Origin: Humibacillus xanthopallidus
Lineage (GTDB): Bacteria > Actinomycetota > Actinomycetes > Actinomycetales > Dermatophilaceae
NCBI RefSeq assembly: GCF_006717145.1
Contig: NZ_VFQF01000001.1
Coordinates: 1,674,001-1,738,000 of the forward strand
Direction of reading: 5' to 3'
DNA length: 64,000 bases
The notes under the pieces are model-generated. The model worked only from the letters and a program-made list of their open reading frames with translations, was not told where the DNA came from and ran no database searches. This document shows, in pieces, positions 36,278 to 44,332 of this stretch; within the stretch, counting starts at the first letter, position 1; each line of letters opens with the position of its first letter. The position numbers and the translations under genes are program-made.

Positions 36278-37975
36278 TCAGGTCGGTCGGGACTGCACCG
36301 TGACGGTCAGCGCACCGGAGTTTCCGTCGAGGTTCGTGTCGTTGATGCCGAGGTCGAGCTGCCCGTCTCGCGGGCAGTCGTAGCTCGTCCCGCTGCCGAC
36401 GAAGAACGGCTCGGTCTCATCGAGGCTGCCGATGAGACCCGCCGTGTTCGCGTCCGGAAGGCCCTCGACGTTCCACTTGTGGAAGCGCGCGTCGGTCAGC
36501 CCGTCCGGTCCCACGGTCGAGCCGGCCGACGCGTCGTGCTGGATCGTGCCGGTCGCCGAGATCTCGAGCGTCGTGCCGGGGGCGCACGTGACCCCGCTGT
36601 CGAGCCAACGGGTGTTGCCGGGGACCGACACCTCGACCGGGCTCGGCGCCGCGTCGGACTGGCCCTGGCTCGGCGAGCTGTCCTGGCTGCCCTGGCCGGC
36701 ATCCGATGTGCCCGTCACGGCTCCGAGCGCGGTGGTGCCGTCGCCCTGCATCGAGCGGTAGACGACCGCCCCGACGCCGCCGAGCAGGAGGGCGAGGACC
36801 GCGGCTGCAGCGACGAGGCGTCGCCGTCGGCCGGTCGTGTCGTCCTGCTCCGGCACGGTGTCCGAGGAGAGGTCGGCGACGTCGAAGAGACGGGTGTCCT
36901 GCCCACGGACGTAGAGGACCGGCGTGACCCACTCGAGGGTGCCCCGGCCGAGCCCGAGGATGCCGATGCGGCCGCTGCGCATGGCCTCGTCGATGGTGCG
37001 CCCGTTGGCGAGCGCCGTGTAGAACCCGCGGGCGAAGGCCAGGGCTGCACGGTCGCTGATGGTGAACTGCATGGCGGCGACCGACTGGATTCCACTGCGT
37101 GCCAGTGCTGCTGCCGTGCCGGAGAAGGGGTCGTCGGAGCTGGAGGCCCCCGACTCGCAGGAGTTGAGCACGACGAGCCGAGGGGTCGGTGAGGCTTCGT
37201 GGAGCAGGTCGGCGAGGCTGCTCGCCGTCACGAAGTCGGCGCGTCCGTCGGCGCCGACGAGAGCGATGACGCCTTCGTCCGCGGCGTCGTCGAAGCTGCC
37301 GTGGCCGATGAAGTGGAGGACGTGCCACGGCCGTTGCAGCAGCCGCTCGTGCAGCTCCGCCCACGTCGCGTTCTCCACCCATTCGAGCCGCACACGACCC
37401 GAGCGCACGTGCTGGTCGAGCGCCTCCTCGAGATGCTCCCTCTCAGCGGCGACGTCGAGTGGCGCCAACCCCCGCGGCGACGACACGACCGCCAGCACCT
37501 GCAGGGGCGGCTTGACGGCGAGCGCGTCGAGCGCGTGCTCCCCGGTCACCTGGCGGACGAGCGGCTCCTGGCGGCACAGATAGGCCTGGCTGTCACGGTC
37601 GTAGAGCATCTCCCACGGCAGCGCGGCGAGGCCCGGTGCCCCGAGGCGCAACCGCACCTGCAGCCCGCTCCCGCGATCTGCTGCGACGGCCCGGCTCGAT
37701 CGGTAGGTCGCGGCCACCTCGCCGACGAAGATGGCGTCGAAGAGCTTCGCGCCCGTCGACTGCACCGAGACCTCGGCTGCGGGAAGGATCCGCCGGGCCG
37801 ACACCGACGACGCGAGGACGACCGACTCCAGCTGTGGCCGGGTGGCGAGAAGGGCGTCGACGTCGAGGGTGAAGTGTTCGGTCGGCTCGCCGCCTGCCAC
37901 CGAGCGGGCGACGTGCACGGTGAAGTCTCCCGCTGCTGCGCCGGGATCGATCTCGAGCTCAAGCACCGTGTCCAT
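36278..37975 (-). CDS. CHAT protease - TM - LecA-like lectin-domain protein
   Basis: Fourth caspase-like gene, 565 residues. The N-terminal module (ALPWEMLYDRDSQAYLCRQE) and CHAT domain follow the same plan as the two 22-27 kb proteins, with His in HFIGHGSFDD (H225) and Cys in LNSCESG (C273). After a basic GRRRR comes one helix (about 387-406) and a Ser/Gln-rich stalk. The outer domain (about 450-565) reads NTRWLDSGVTCAPGT, EISATGTI, GLIGSLDETEPFFVGSG and LDLGINDTNLDGNSG, the pattern of PA-IL/LecA-like galactose-binding domains, including the Asp/Asn calcium-loop region near the end. Two Cys (464, 534) may be disulfide-bonded. GGGGAGG precedes the ATG. The short TPR-like segment of the other two is absent. 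Confidence 0.87.
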   Translation of the reverse strand: MDTVLELEIDPGAAAGDFTVHVARSVAGGEPTEHFTLDVDALLATRPQLESVVLASSVSARRILPAAEVSVQSTGAKLFDAIFVGEVAATYRSSRAVAADRGSGLQVRLRLGAPGLAALPWEMLYDRDSQAYLCRQEPLVRQVTGEHALDALAVKPPLQVLAVVSSPRGLAPLDVAAEREHLEEALDQHVRSGRVRLEWVENATWAELHERLLQRPWHVLHFIGHGSFDDAADEGVIALVGADGRADFVTASSLADLLHEASPTPRLVVLNSCESGASSSDDPFSGTAAALARSGIQSVAAMQFTISDRAALAFARGFYTALANGRTIDEAMRSGRIGILGLGRGTLEWVTPVLYVRGQDTRLFDVADLSSDTVPEQDDTTGRRRRLVAAAAVLALLLGGVGAVVYRSMQGDGTTALGAVTGTSDAGQGSQDSSPSQGQSDAAPSPVEVSVPGNTRWLDSGVTCAPGTTLEISATGTIQHDASAGSTVGPDGLTDARFHKWNVEGLPDANTAGLIGSLDETEPFFVGSGTSYDCPRDGQLDLGINDTNLDGNSGALTVTVQSRPT

Positions 37976-38058
37976 CTCGAGCCTCCCCGCCCCATGGATC
38001 CACCACGTTCCAGCGTCCGCCCGTCCGCCGTCCCGCGCAAGCGAATAGGCCGGAGCGG

Positions 38059-38094
38059 CCGAACGGCCACGCCCTGCTGGGCGTGGCCGTTCGG
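38059..38094 (-). terminator. Second hairpin after actP
   Basis: A perfect 16-bp stem (CGAACGGCCACGCCC and complement plus one flanking pair) with a 4-nt loop. It is 43 bp past the actP stop and also lies about 84 bp upstream of the lectin-CHAT start, so it insulates that gene. Confidence 0.7.
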
Positions 38095-38099
38095 TGGGT

Positions 38100-38121
38100 G
38101 AGGGCCCGCAAGCGGGCCCTC
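38100..38121 (-). terminator. First hairpin after actP
   Basis: A perfect 10-bp stem GAGGGCCCGC/GCGGGCCCTC with a 2-nt centre, 16 bp after the actP stop. Together with the next hairpin it forms a tandem terminator without T-runs. Confidence 0.7.
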
Positions 38122-38137
38122 GTCGTGCGGTTGTCGG

Positions 38138-39784
38138 TCAGTGGGTCGAGGCGGTCTCGGCGCCGTGACCCGTGAGCGAGCGGACCTCCATCTCGGCGTA
38201 CTTCGCCGCGTTGTACTCCTTGCTCGTCACGGTCCCGATGTAGCCGAGGATGAACCCCAGCGGGATCGAGATGATGCCCGGGTTGTCGAGCGGGAACCAG
38301 TGGAAGTCGACGCCCTGGAGCATCGAGGGGCTCTTGCCCGTCACGGGGTCGACCGCCTTGCCCGACACGACGGGGCTGAAGATGATCAGCGTGATGGCGC
38401 TGATGAGACCGCCGTAGATGCTCCACAGCGCACCGCGGGTGTTGAACCGCTTCCAGAAGAGCGAGTAGAGGATCGTCGGGAGGTTCGCGCTCGCCGCGAC
38501 GGCGAAGGCGAGAGCCACGAGGAAGGCGATGTTCTGCCCGAGGGCGAAGATGCCTCCGATGATGGCGACGGCGCCGAGGACGAGCGCGGAGATGCGCGCG
38601 ACCTTGACCTCCTCCTCCGGGGTGGCGGTGCCCTTCTTCACGACGGTGTTGTAGATGTCGTGCGAGAGCGAGGCGCTCGCCGTGATCGTCAGACCGGCGA
38701 CGACCGCGAGGATCGTCGCGAACGCCACCGCCGAGATGATCCCGAGCAGGATCTCGCCGCCGAGCTCGAAGGCGAGCAGCGGGGCCGCTGAGTTGACGCC
38801 TCCCGGGGCCTTCTTGATCGCACTCGAGCCGACGAGGTCGGCCGCGCCGAAGCCGAGCACGAGCGTGAAGAGGTAGAAGATGCCGATGAGCCAGATCGCC
38901 CACACGACCGAGCGGCGGGCCTCGCGCGAGGTCGGCACCGTGTAGAAGCGCATGAGCACGTGCGGCAGGCCGGCCGTGCCGAGGACGAGCGCCATCGAGA
39001 GCGAGATGAAGTCGATGGGGTTCTTGTACTGCAGGCCCGGCTGGAGCAGGTCCTTGCCGCCGGCGTCCTGCGAGGCCTGCGTGGCCTCACCGAGCAGGTT
39101 CGAGAGGCTGAAGCCGAACATGCTGAGCACCCAGAGCGTCATGATGCCGGCGCCGATGATGAGCAGAACGGCCTTGATGATCTGCACCCACGTCGTGCCC
39201 TTCATGCCGCCGTAGATGACGTAGACGAGCATGATGAGACCGACGACGACGATGACGAGCCGCTGCCCCCACTGGCCCTCGATGCCGAGCAGGAGCGCGA
39301 CGAGGCCGCCGGCGCCGGCCATCTGGGCGAGCAGGTAGAAGAACGACACCGCGAGCGTCGAGATGGCGGCTGCGATGCGCACCGGCCGCTGACGCAGCCG
39401 GAAGCTGAGCACGTCGGCCATCGTGTACTTGCCGACGTTGCGCAGCAGCTCCGCGACGAGGAGCAGGGCGACCAGCCAGGCGACGAGGAAGCCGATGGAG
39501 TAGAGGAACCCGTCGTAGCCGTTGATGGCGATGGCGCCGGCGATGCCGAGGAACGAGGCCGCCGAGAGGTAGTCACCGGCGATGGCGATGCCGTTCTGGC
39601 GTCCCGTGAAGGCGCGGCCTCCGGCGTAGTACTCAGCAGCGCTGCGGTTGTTGCGCGACACGCGGATGACGATCGCGAGGGTGACGACGACGAAGAGGGC
39701 GAAGATCGTGATGTTGATCGCCGGGTTGCCGACCGTCGTGGCCGTGGGCGCGAACGACGGCGCCGATGCGAGGAGCGTGCTCAC
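38138..39784 (-). CDS. actP: Cation/acetate symporter
   Basis: Sodium:solute symporter of 548 residues with about 13 helices. AAEYYAGGRAFTGRQNGIAIAGDYLSAASFLG is typical of ActP, as are AGTAGLPHVLMRFYTVPT-like residues and LAFAVAASANLPTILYSLFWKRF. It takes up acetate and related short monocarboxylates. The GTG at 39784 overlaps the stop of the DUF485 gene as GTGA, matching the usual DUF485-actP pair. The longer frame upstream lies over the DUF485 gene and is not used. Confidence 0.93.
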   Translation of the reverse strand: MSTLLASAPSFAPTATTVGNPAINITIFALFVVVTLAIVIRVSRNNRSAAEYYAGGRAFTGRQNGIAIAGDYLSAASFLGIAGAIAINGYDGFLYSIGFLVAWLVALLLVAELLRNVGKYTMADVLSFRLRQRPVRIAAAISTLAVSFFYLLAQMAGAGGLVALLLGIEGQWGQRLVIVVVGLIMLVYVIYGGMKGTTWVQIIKAVLLIIGAGIMTLWVLSMFGFSLSNLLGEATQASQDAGGKDLLQPGLQYKNPIDFISLSMALVLGTAGLPHVLMRFYTVPTSREARRSVVWAIWLIGIFYLFTLVLGFGAADLVGSSAIKKAPGGVNSAAPLLAFELGGEILLGIISAVAFATILAVVAGLTITASASLSHDIYNTVVKKGTATPEEEVKVARISALVLGAVAIIGGIFALGQNIAFLVALAFAVAASANLPTILYSLFWKRFNTRGALWSIYGGLISAITLIIFSPVVSGKAVDPVTGKSPSMLQGVDFHWFPLDNPGIISIPLGFILGYIGTVTSKEYNAAKYAEMEVRSLTGHGAETASTH

Positions 39785-40116
39785 TGGTGCCCTCCCATCT
39801 TCTGAGCGAGAGCCTCGGCCGCGGGGTCGAAGACCCGGTCGGCCCAGCGGGCGTAGTACATCGTGATGGCGAACGTCGTCACGAACTGGAGGAGCCCGAG
39901 GGTGAGGCCCCACGTGATGTTGCCGAAGAGTCGCGTGCCCATGAACTCCTTGGCGAAGACGGAGAGCAGGACGTAGAGGAAGTACCACGCGAGGAACAGC
40001 GCGGTCAGCGGGAAGACGAACTTGCGGAACTTGGTGCGCAGCTCGTTGAACTCGGCAGAGTTCTGCATGGCGACGTTGGGATCGTCGTCCACGCGTTCGG
40101 GAGCTTCTTTGCTCAC
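39781..40116 (-). CDS. DUF485 membrane protein paired with ActP
   Basis: A 111-residue protein of the YjcH/DUF485 family: FNELRTKFRKFVFPLTALFLAWYFLYVLLSVFA forms the first helix, and ITWGLTLGLLQFVTTFAITMYYARWA the second. It is nearly always encoded next to ActP-type symporters and is thought to assist them. The GTG at 40116 is chosen for its GGAGGTG ribosome binding site; an earlier ATG lacks one. The 225 bp upstream hold no gene. Confidence 0.9.
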   Translation of the reverse strand: MSKEAPERVDDDPNVAMQNSAEFNELRTKFRKFVFPLTALFLAWYFLYVLLSVFAKEFMGTRLFGNITWGLTLGLLQFVTTFAITMYYARWADRVFDPAAEALAQKMGGHQ

Positions 40117-40341
40117 GGGGACACCTCCGAGGCGGTTGGTCGTGCGGGGCCTGGTCTGTCGGCGTCTCACGCCAGCCGTGCCGCTCGCCCACCCCCTGCG
40201 GTGAGGCGTCCGACGTCACTGTCGCTCGCGCCTGCCGGCCATGCGACCGGCGGTGCACACGCTAGAAGGGCCGGGCGGGGCTGCGCAGCGGCTGCGCCGG
40301 GCCGATCGGTGAGAGGGCGCGGCCGGTCGCCGTGCGCCGTC

Positions 40342-41940
40342 TCAGCCGCGACGAACGGTCACGTTGTCGCGACGAGCGGTCGCGCCCTCGCCCGACCGTG
40401 AGCCGGCGCGCGACGGGTCGGGGTGGAAGGTCCCGCGGTCGAGGTCGAGGTTCTCGGGGGCGTGCAGCCGCACCATCGTGAGGTTGACGTGCTTCGGGAC
40501 CGTCGCGCGGGTGAGCACGGACACGAGGACCATCGTCGCGAAGGCCATCGGCACCGTCACCGCGGCCGGCTGGCGGATGATCACCCCGAACCACCCCTCC
40601 CAGTCCGCCCCGAAGGTCGTCGCGACGACGGCCGTCATCGACAGCCCTCCCCCGACGACGAGCCCCGCGATGACGCCGCGCGCCGTGAGCCCGCGCCACC
40701 AGATGCCGAGCAGGAGCATCGGGCAGAACGTCGACGCGGCGACGGCGAAGGCGAGCTCGACGGCCCGCGCGACCGGCACGCCCGCCGACACGAAGGTGAG
40801 CGCGACGGCGAGGGCCACCGCCAGCACCGTCGCCAGCCGGAACGCCCGTATGCCGCCCCGCAGGCCCGGACCGGTGCCCCGGCGCAGGACGTCCTGGCTG
40901 AGGACCCCCGCGACCGAGACGACGAGGCCCGTCGACGTCGACAGGAAGGCGGCGAAGGCCCCTGCCGCGACGAGGGCCGTGAGGCCCTGCCCCACCGCGC
41001 CCTCGAAGACCCGGCTCGGCAGCTCGAGCACGACGGTGTCGGCGCGGCCCTCGGCGACGAGGTCGAACGCGAACATCCGGCCGAGCACGCCGTAGAGCAC
41101 CGGCAGCACGTAGAACGCGGCGAGCAGGACGAGCACGACGAGCGTCGTGCGCCGGGCTGCCCGCCCGTCGCGGTTGGTGTAGAAGCGCACGACGACGTGC
41201 GGCAGGCCCATCGTGCCGAAGAAGGTCGCGAGCACGAGCGAGTAGGTGAGGTAGAGGGCGTGGTCGCCCTGGAGCGGCTCGACCCAGTCGGCGACGTCGA
41301 CGGCGCCCGAGCCGGACGGCATACGGCTGCTCGCCCACATGCCCGCGAAGAAGAAGAGCGGGGTCAGCAGCGCGACGAGCTTGAGCCAGTAGTGGAACGC
41401 CTGGATGAACGTCACGCTGCGCATGCCGCCGGGGAGGACGTTGAGGCAGACGACGACGGCCACGGCGAGCTGACCGACCCAGAGCGGCGCGCCGGTCAGC
41501 GTGCGCAGGGTGAGGCCCGCCCCCTGGAACTGCGGGATGAGGTAGAGCAGGCCGATCGCGACGACGAGCAGGCTGGACACGCGCCGCACGTGGATCGACT
41601 CGAGCCGCAGCTGGGCGAAGTCGGGCAGCGTGTAGGCCCCCGACCGGCGCAGCGGTGCCGCGACGAAGACGAGGAGGACGAGGTAGCCCGCCGTCCACCC
41701 GACGGGGAGCCACAGCATGTCGACCCCGCGTGCGAGGATCAGCCCGGCCGCCCCGAGGAACGATGCAGCAGAGAGGTATTCGCCGCTGATGGCCGACGCG
41801 TTGAGGATCGGCCCGACCCCGCGCGAGGCGACGTAGAAGTCGCTCATCGTGCGCGACACCCGCAGGCCGAAGGCGCCCACCGCGAGCGTCGCGACCGAGA
41901 CGAGCACGACCGCGATGATGCTCGCGGCGGCGGTGCTCAC
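40342..41940 (-). CDS. Sodium:solute symporter, ActP-related
   Basis: Second SSS-family transporter, 532 residues, similar in layout to ActP (SDFYVASRGVGPILNASAISGEYLSAASFLGAAGLI, TMGLPHVVVRFYTNRDG, ELAFAVAASTFCPMLLLGIWWRG). The hydrophilic C-terminus is longer. The GTG overlaps the stop of a small membrane-protein gene, which in turn is coupled to a two-component system, so the regulator and transporter are one operon. Acetate, pyruvate or another short carboxylate is the likely substrate by similarity. Confidence 0.9.
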   Translation of the reverse strand: MSTAAASIIAVVLVSVATLAVGAFGLRVSRTMSDFYVASRGVGPILNASAISGEYLSAASFLGAAGLILARGVDMLWLPVGWTAGYLVLLVFVAAPLRRSGAYTLPDFAQLRLESIHVRRVSSLLVVAIGLLYLIPQFQGAGLTLRTLTGAPLWVGQLAVAVVVCLNVLPGGMRSVTFIQAFHYWLKLVALLTPLFFFAGMWASSRMPSGSGAVDVADWVEPLQGDHALYLTYSLVLATFFGTMGLPHVVVRFYTNRDGRAARRTTLVVLVLLAAFYVLPVLYGVLGRMFAFDLVAEGRADTVVLELPSRVFEGAVGQGLTALVAAGAFAAFLSTSTGLVVSVAGVLSQDVLRRGTGPGLRGGIRAFRLATVLAVALAVALTFVSAGVPVARAVELAFAVAASTFCPMLLLGIWWRGLTARGVIAGLVVGGGLSMTAVVATTFGADWEGWFGVIIRQPAAVTVPMAFATMVLVSVLTRATVPKHVNLTMVRLHAPENLDLDRGTFHPDPSRAGSRSGEGATARRDNVTVRRG

Positions 41941-42329
41941 CGGCCCTCCAGCAGGTCGCTGAAGTTCTCCTCGTTGCGCTCGGCCTGACGCACGTAGAGC
42001 CACCCGAGGGCGATGATCTCGGTCGATGCCACGACGGTCAGCAGCAGCCATGGAAGCGGAATGCCGACCACGTCGGTCTGGCCGATGGCCGGCACGAGGT
42101 GGAAGAGCAGCGGCAGCAGGCCGAGGGTGAGCCCGAGTGCGAGGAGCACCCCGACGGCGAGCCGCAGCTGGCTGCGCATGAGGGAGGTGATGTAGACCTC
42201 GCCGAGGCGGGTCTGCGCGTCGATCTCGGAGGCCACCGACGTCGCCCGGGTGCGCGTCGCACCGGCTCGCGGGCTCGTCACGCGGACCCGTCGCGGGGGT
42301 CCGTCGCGGTCGCCCCGCCGCTCGCTCAC
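41937..42329 (-). CDS. Small two-helix membrane protein coupled to the symporter
   Basis: A 130-residue protein with an Arg-rich N-terminus, then LRLAVGVLLALGLTLGLLPLLFHLV and LPWLLLTVVASTEIIALGWLYV as helices, and an acidic end (AERNEENFSDLLEGR). It holds the place of DUF485 before an SSS gene, yet its sequence does not look like the DUF485 next to actP. Starts and stops overlap both neighbours (GTGA). It is probably a symporter accessory subunit. Confidence 0.8.
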   Translation of the reverse strand: MSERRGDRDGPPRRVRVTSPRAGATRTRATSVASEIDAQTRLGEVYITSLMRSQLRLAVGVLLALGLTLGLLPLLFHLVPAIGQTDVVGIPLPWLLLTVVASTEIIALGWLYVRQAERNEENFSDLLEGR

Positions 42330-43123
42330 AGCGCACCTCGCGGACGCGGCTGGGCCCGGCGCACGAGCAGGTCACGCAGCTCGCGGGTGTGGCGACGGCT
42401 GACGACGAGCTCGTGGCCGCCGACGACGACGGTCGTGCGGCCGCTCTCGGTGCGCCACTCCGTGATGTGGCCGAGCGCGACGAGCGACGAGCGGTGGATC
42501 CGCACGAAGCCGGCCTCGGCCCACTGGTCGGCCAGCGTCGTGAGAGGCACCCGCACGAGGTGGCTCTCGGTTGCGGTGTGCAGCCGCGCGTAGTCGCCCT
42601 GGGCCTCGACGAAGAGCACGTCTGCGCGGGGCACGAGCCGGCTCACCCCACCGAGCTCGACGACGATGCTCTCGTCGTCGCCCGTCGCGGGCACGGGGTC
42701 GGCTCCCTCGAGGCGGCGCACGACGCGGCGCACTGCCTCGGACAGGCGCTCGTCGCGCACCGGCTTGAGCACGTAGTCGACGACGTTGAGCTCGAAGGCG
42801 TCGACGGCGTGCCGCTCGTGCGCGGTGACGAAGACGACCGGGGGCTGCGTCGAGAAGCGCGAGAGCACCCGCGCGAGGTCGAGGCCGCTGAGGCCAGGCA
42901 TCTGCACGTCCATGAAGATCGCGTCGAGCTGCTGCTCGTGGATCACCCTCAGGGCCGCCTCCCCCGATGCCGCGGGCACGACCTGGCGCACGGCCGGCTG
43001 CCGCTCGAGCATCCAGACGAGCTCGTCGAGCGCGGGCGCCTCGTCGTCGACGGCGAGCACGCGCAGGGTGCCAGTCGTGGGATCGGCACCGGACGGCATA
43101 CCGGCTCGCGGTGGCTGGCTCAT
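42326..43123 (-). CDS. LytR/AlgR-family response regulator
   Basis: A receiver domain (VLAVDDEAPALDELVWML; phospho-acceptor Asp in DAIFMDVQMPG; Lys in VVDYVLKPV) is joined to a LytTR DNA-binding domain (VLFVEAQGDYARLHTATESHLVRVPL, FVRIHRSSLVALGHI). Length is 265 residues. The ATG overlaps the kinase stop, and its own stop overlaps the small membrane-protein start. It most likely activates the downstream symporter, as in the BtsSR and YpdAB systems of enterobacteria. Confidence 0.93.
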   Translation of the reverse strand: MSQPPRAGMPSGADPTTGTLRVLAVDDEAPALDELVWMLERQPAVRQVVPAASGEAALRVIHEQQLDAIFMDVQMPGLSGLDLARVLSRFSTQPPVVFVTAHERHAVDAFELNVVDYVLKPVRDERLSEAVRRVVRRLEGADPVPATGDDESIVVELGGVSRLVPRADVLFVEAQGDYARLHTATESHLVRVPLTTLADQWAEAGFVRIHRSSLVALGHITEWRTESGRTTVVVGGHELVVSRRHTRELRDLLVRRAQPRPRGAL

Positions 43124-44244
43124 GCGTGCACCCCCGGCCGGAACTTCGGCAGGCGCACCGTCACCTTGGTGCCGGCGCCCTGCGCGGTCTCGATGACGAG
43201 GCCGTAGTCGTCGCCGAAGGTCGCGCGGAGCCGCTCGTCGACGTTGGCGAGCCCGACCGAGTCGCTCGACGGGTCGCCCCCGAGCACCTGCCGGAGGCGT
43301 TCGGGGTCCTCGCCGACGCCGTTGTCCTCGATCGTGACGACGCACTCGCGGTCGGCGTCCTGCGCGAGGATGGTGATCTCGCCGTCGCCGGGCTTGCGCT
43401 CGAGGCCGTGGCGCACGGCGTTCTCGACGATCGGCTGGAGGCAGAGGAAGGGCACGACGACCGGCAGCACCTCGGGCGCCACCCGGAGGGTCACCGTGAG
43501 GCGGTCGCCGAAGCGGGCCTTCTCGATGACGAGGTAGGCCTCGATCGAGCGCAGCTCCTCGGCCAGCGTCGTGAACTCGCCGTGCTTGCGGAAGGAGTAG
43601 CGCGTGAACTCCGCGAGGTCGAGCAGCAGCTCGCGCGCCCGCTCGGGGTCGGTGCGGGTGAAGGAGGCGATCGCCGTGAGGGAGTTGTAGATGAAGTGCG
43701 GGCTGATCTGGGCCCGCAGGGCGCGCACCTCGGCCTCCATGAGCCGGGTGCGCGAGGCGTCGAGCTCCGCGAGCTCGAGCTGGCCGGAGACCCAGCGGGC
43801 CACCTCGTTCGTCGCCCGCACGAGGCCGGCCGAGGCCTGGTCGGTGAAGACCTGGAGCGTGCCGACGACCTTCTCCTCGATGTCGAGGGGCGCGACGATG
43901 GCGTGCCGCACGACGCAGGACGGCTCGTCGCAGGCGATGTCGGCGCCGTCGACGACGGTCGTGCGCCCGTGCCCGAGGGTTGCGGCGGCGATGACCGCCG
44001 GCTGTGGGGAGTGGTGCGAGCGACCGCCCTCCCACGCGAGCAGCCGTGTCGTGTCGGTCATCGCCACGGCCGGTGCGCCGAGCAGGGTGCGCAGGTGCTT
44101 GAGCGACCGCTCGGCGCTCGCCGGGTTGAGCCCCTGCCGCAGCGGCGGCGACGCGAGCAGCGCGGTGTGCAGCGTGCGGAAGGTCGCCCGGTCGGCCTCG
44201 GTGCCGAGGTGGCCCCGACGCAGCAGCGCGCCCCACGAACTCAT
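43120..44244 (-). CDS. LytS-like sensor histidine kinase with GAF-type domain
   Basis: A 374-residue kinase. No membrane helices are visible, unlike classic LytS; instead a GAF-like region (about 60-165) contains a Cys pair in DIACDEPSCVVRHAIVAPL that could bind metal or sense redox. The kinase core has the H-box ISPHFIYNSLTAIASF, N-box FLCLQPIVENAVRHGLE and G-box NGVGEDPERLR / GLANVDERLR. It probably senses a cytoplasmic signal, perhaps a metabolite of the imported carboxylate. The ATG at 44244 was chosen over a longer frame running into obgE. Confidence 0.9.
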   Translation of the reverse strand: MSSWGALLRRGHLGTEADRATFRTLHTALLASPPLRQGLNPASAERSLKHLRTLLGAPAVAMTDTTRLLAWEGGRSHHSPQPAVIAAATLGHGRTTVVDGADIACDEPSCVVRHAIVAPLDIEEKVVGTLQVFTDQASAGLVRATNEVARWVSGQLELAELDASRTRLMEAEVRALRAQISPHFIYNSLTAIASFTRTDPERARELLLDLAEFTRYSFRKHGEFTTLAEELRSIEAYLVIEKARFGDRLTVTLRVAPEVLPVVVPFLCLQPIVENAVRHGLERKPGDGEITILAQDADRECVVTIEDNGVGEDPERLRQVLGGDPSSDSVGLANVDERLRATFGDDYGLVIETAQGAGTKVTVRLPKFRPGVHA

Positions 44245-44332
44245 GGGTGACACCCTATGCGCGTCCCTCCCGAGCAGGCCGCCGTATGCCGTCCGACGAC
44301 CCAGCCCAGCGGGCCGTCTCGCGTCGGCCGGG

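Noticed and set aside
38059-38121. Tandem hairpins as integron attC or mobile-element ends
   Set aside because: They have no conserved core sites; position just after actP fits terminators.
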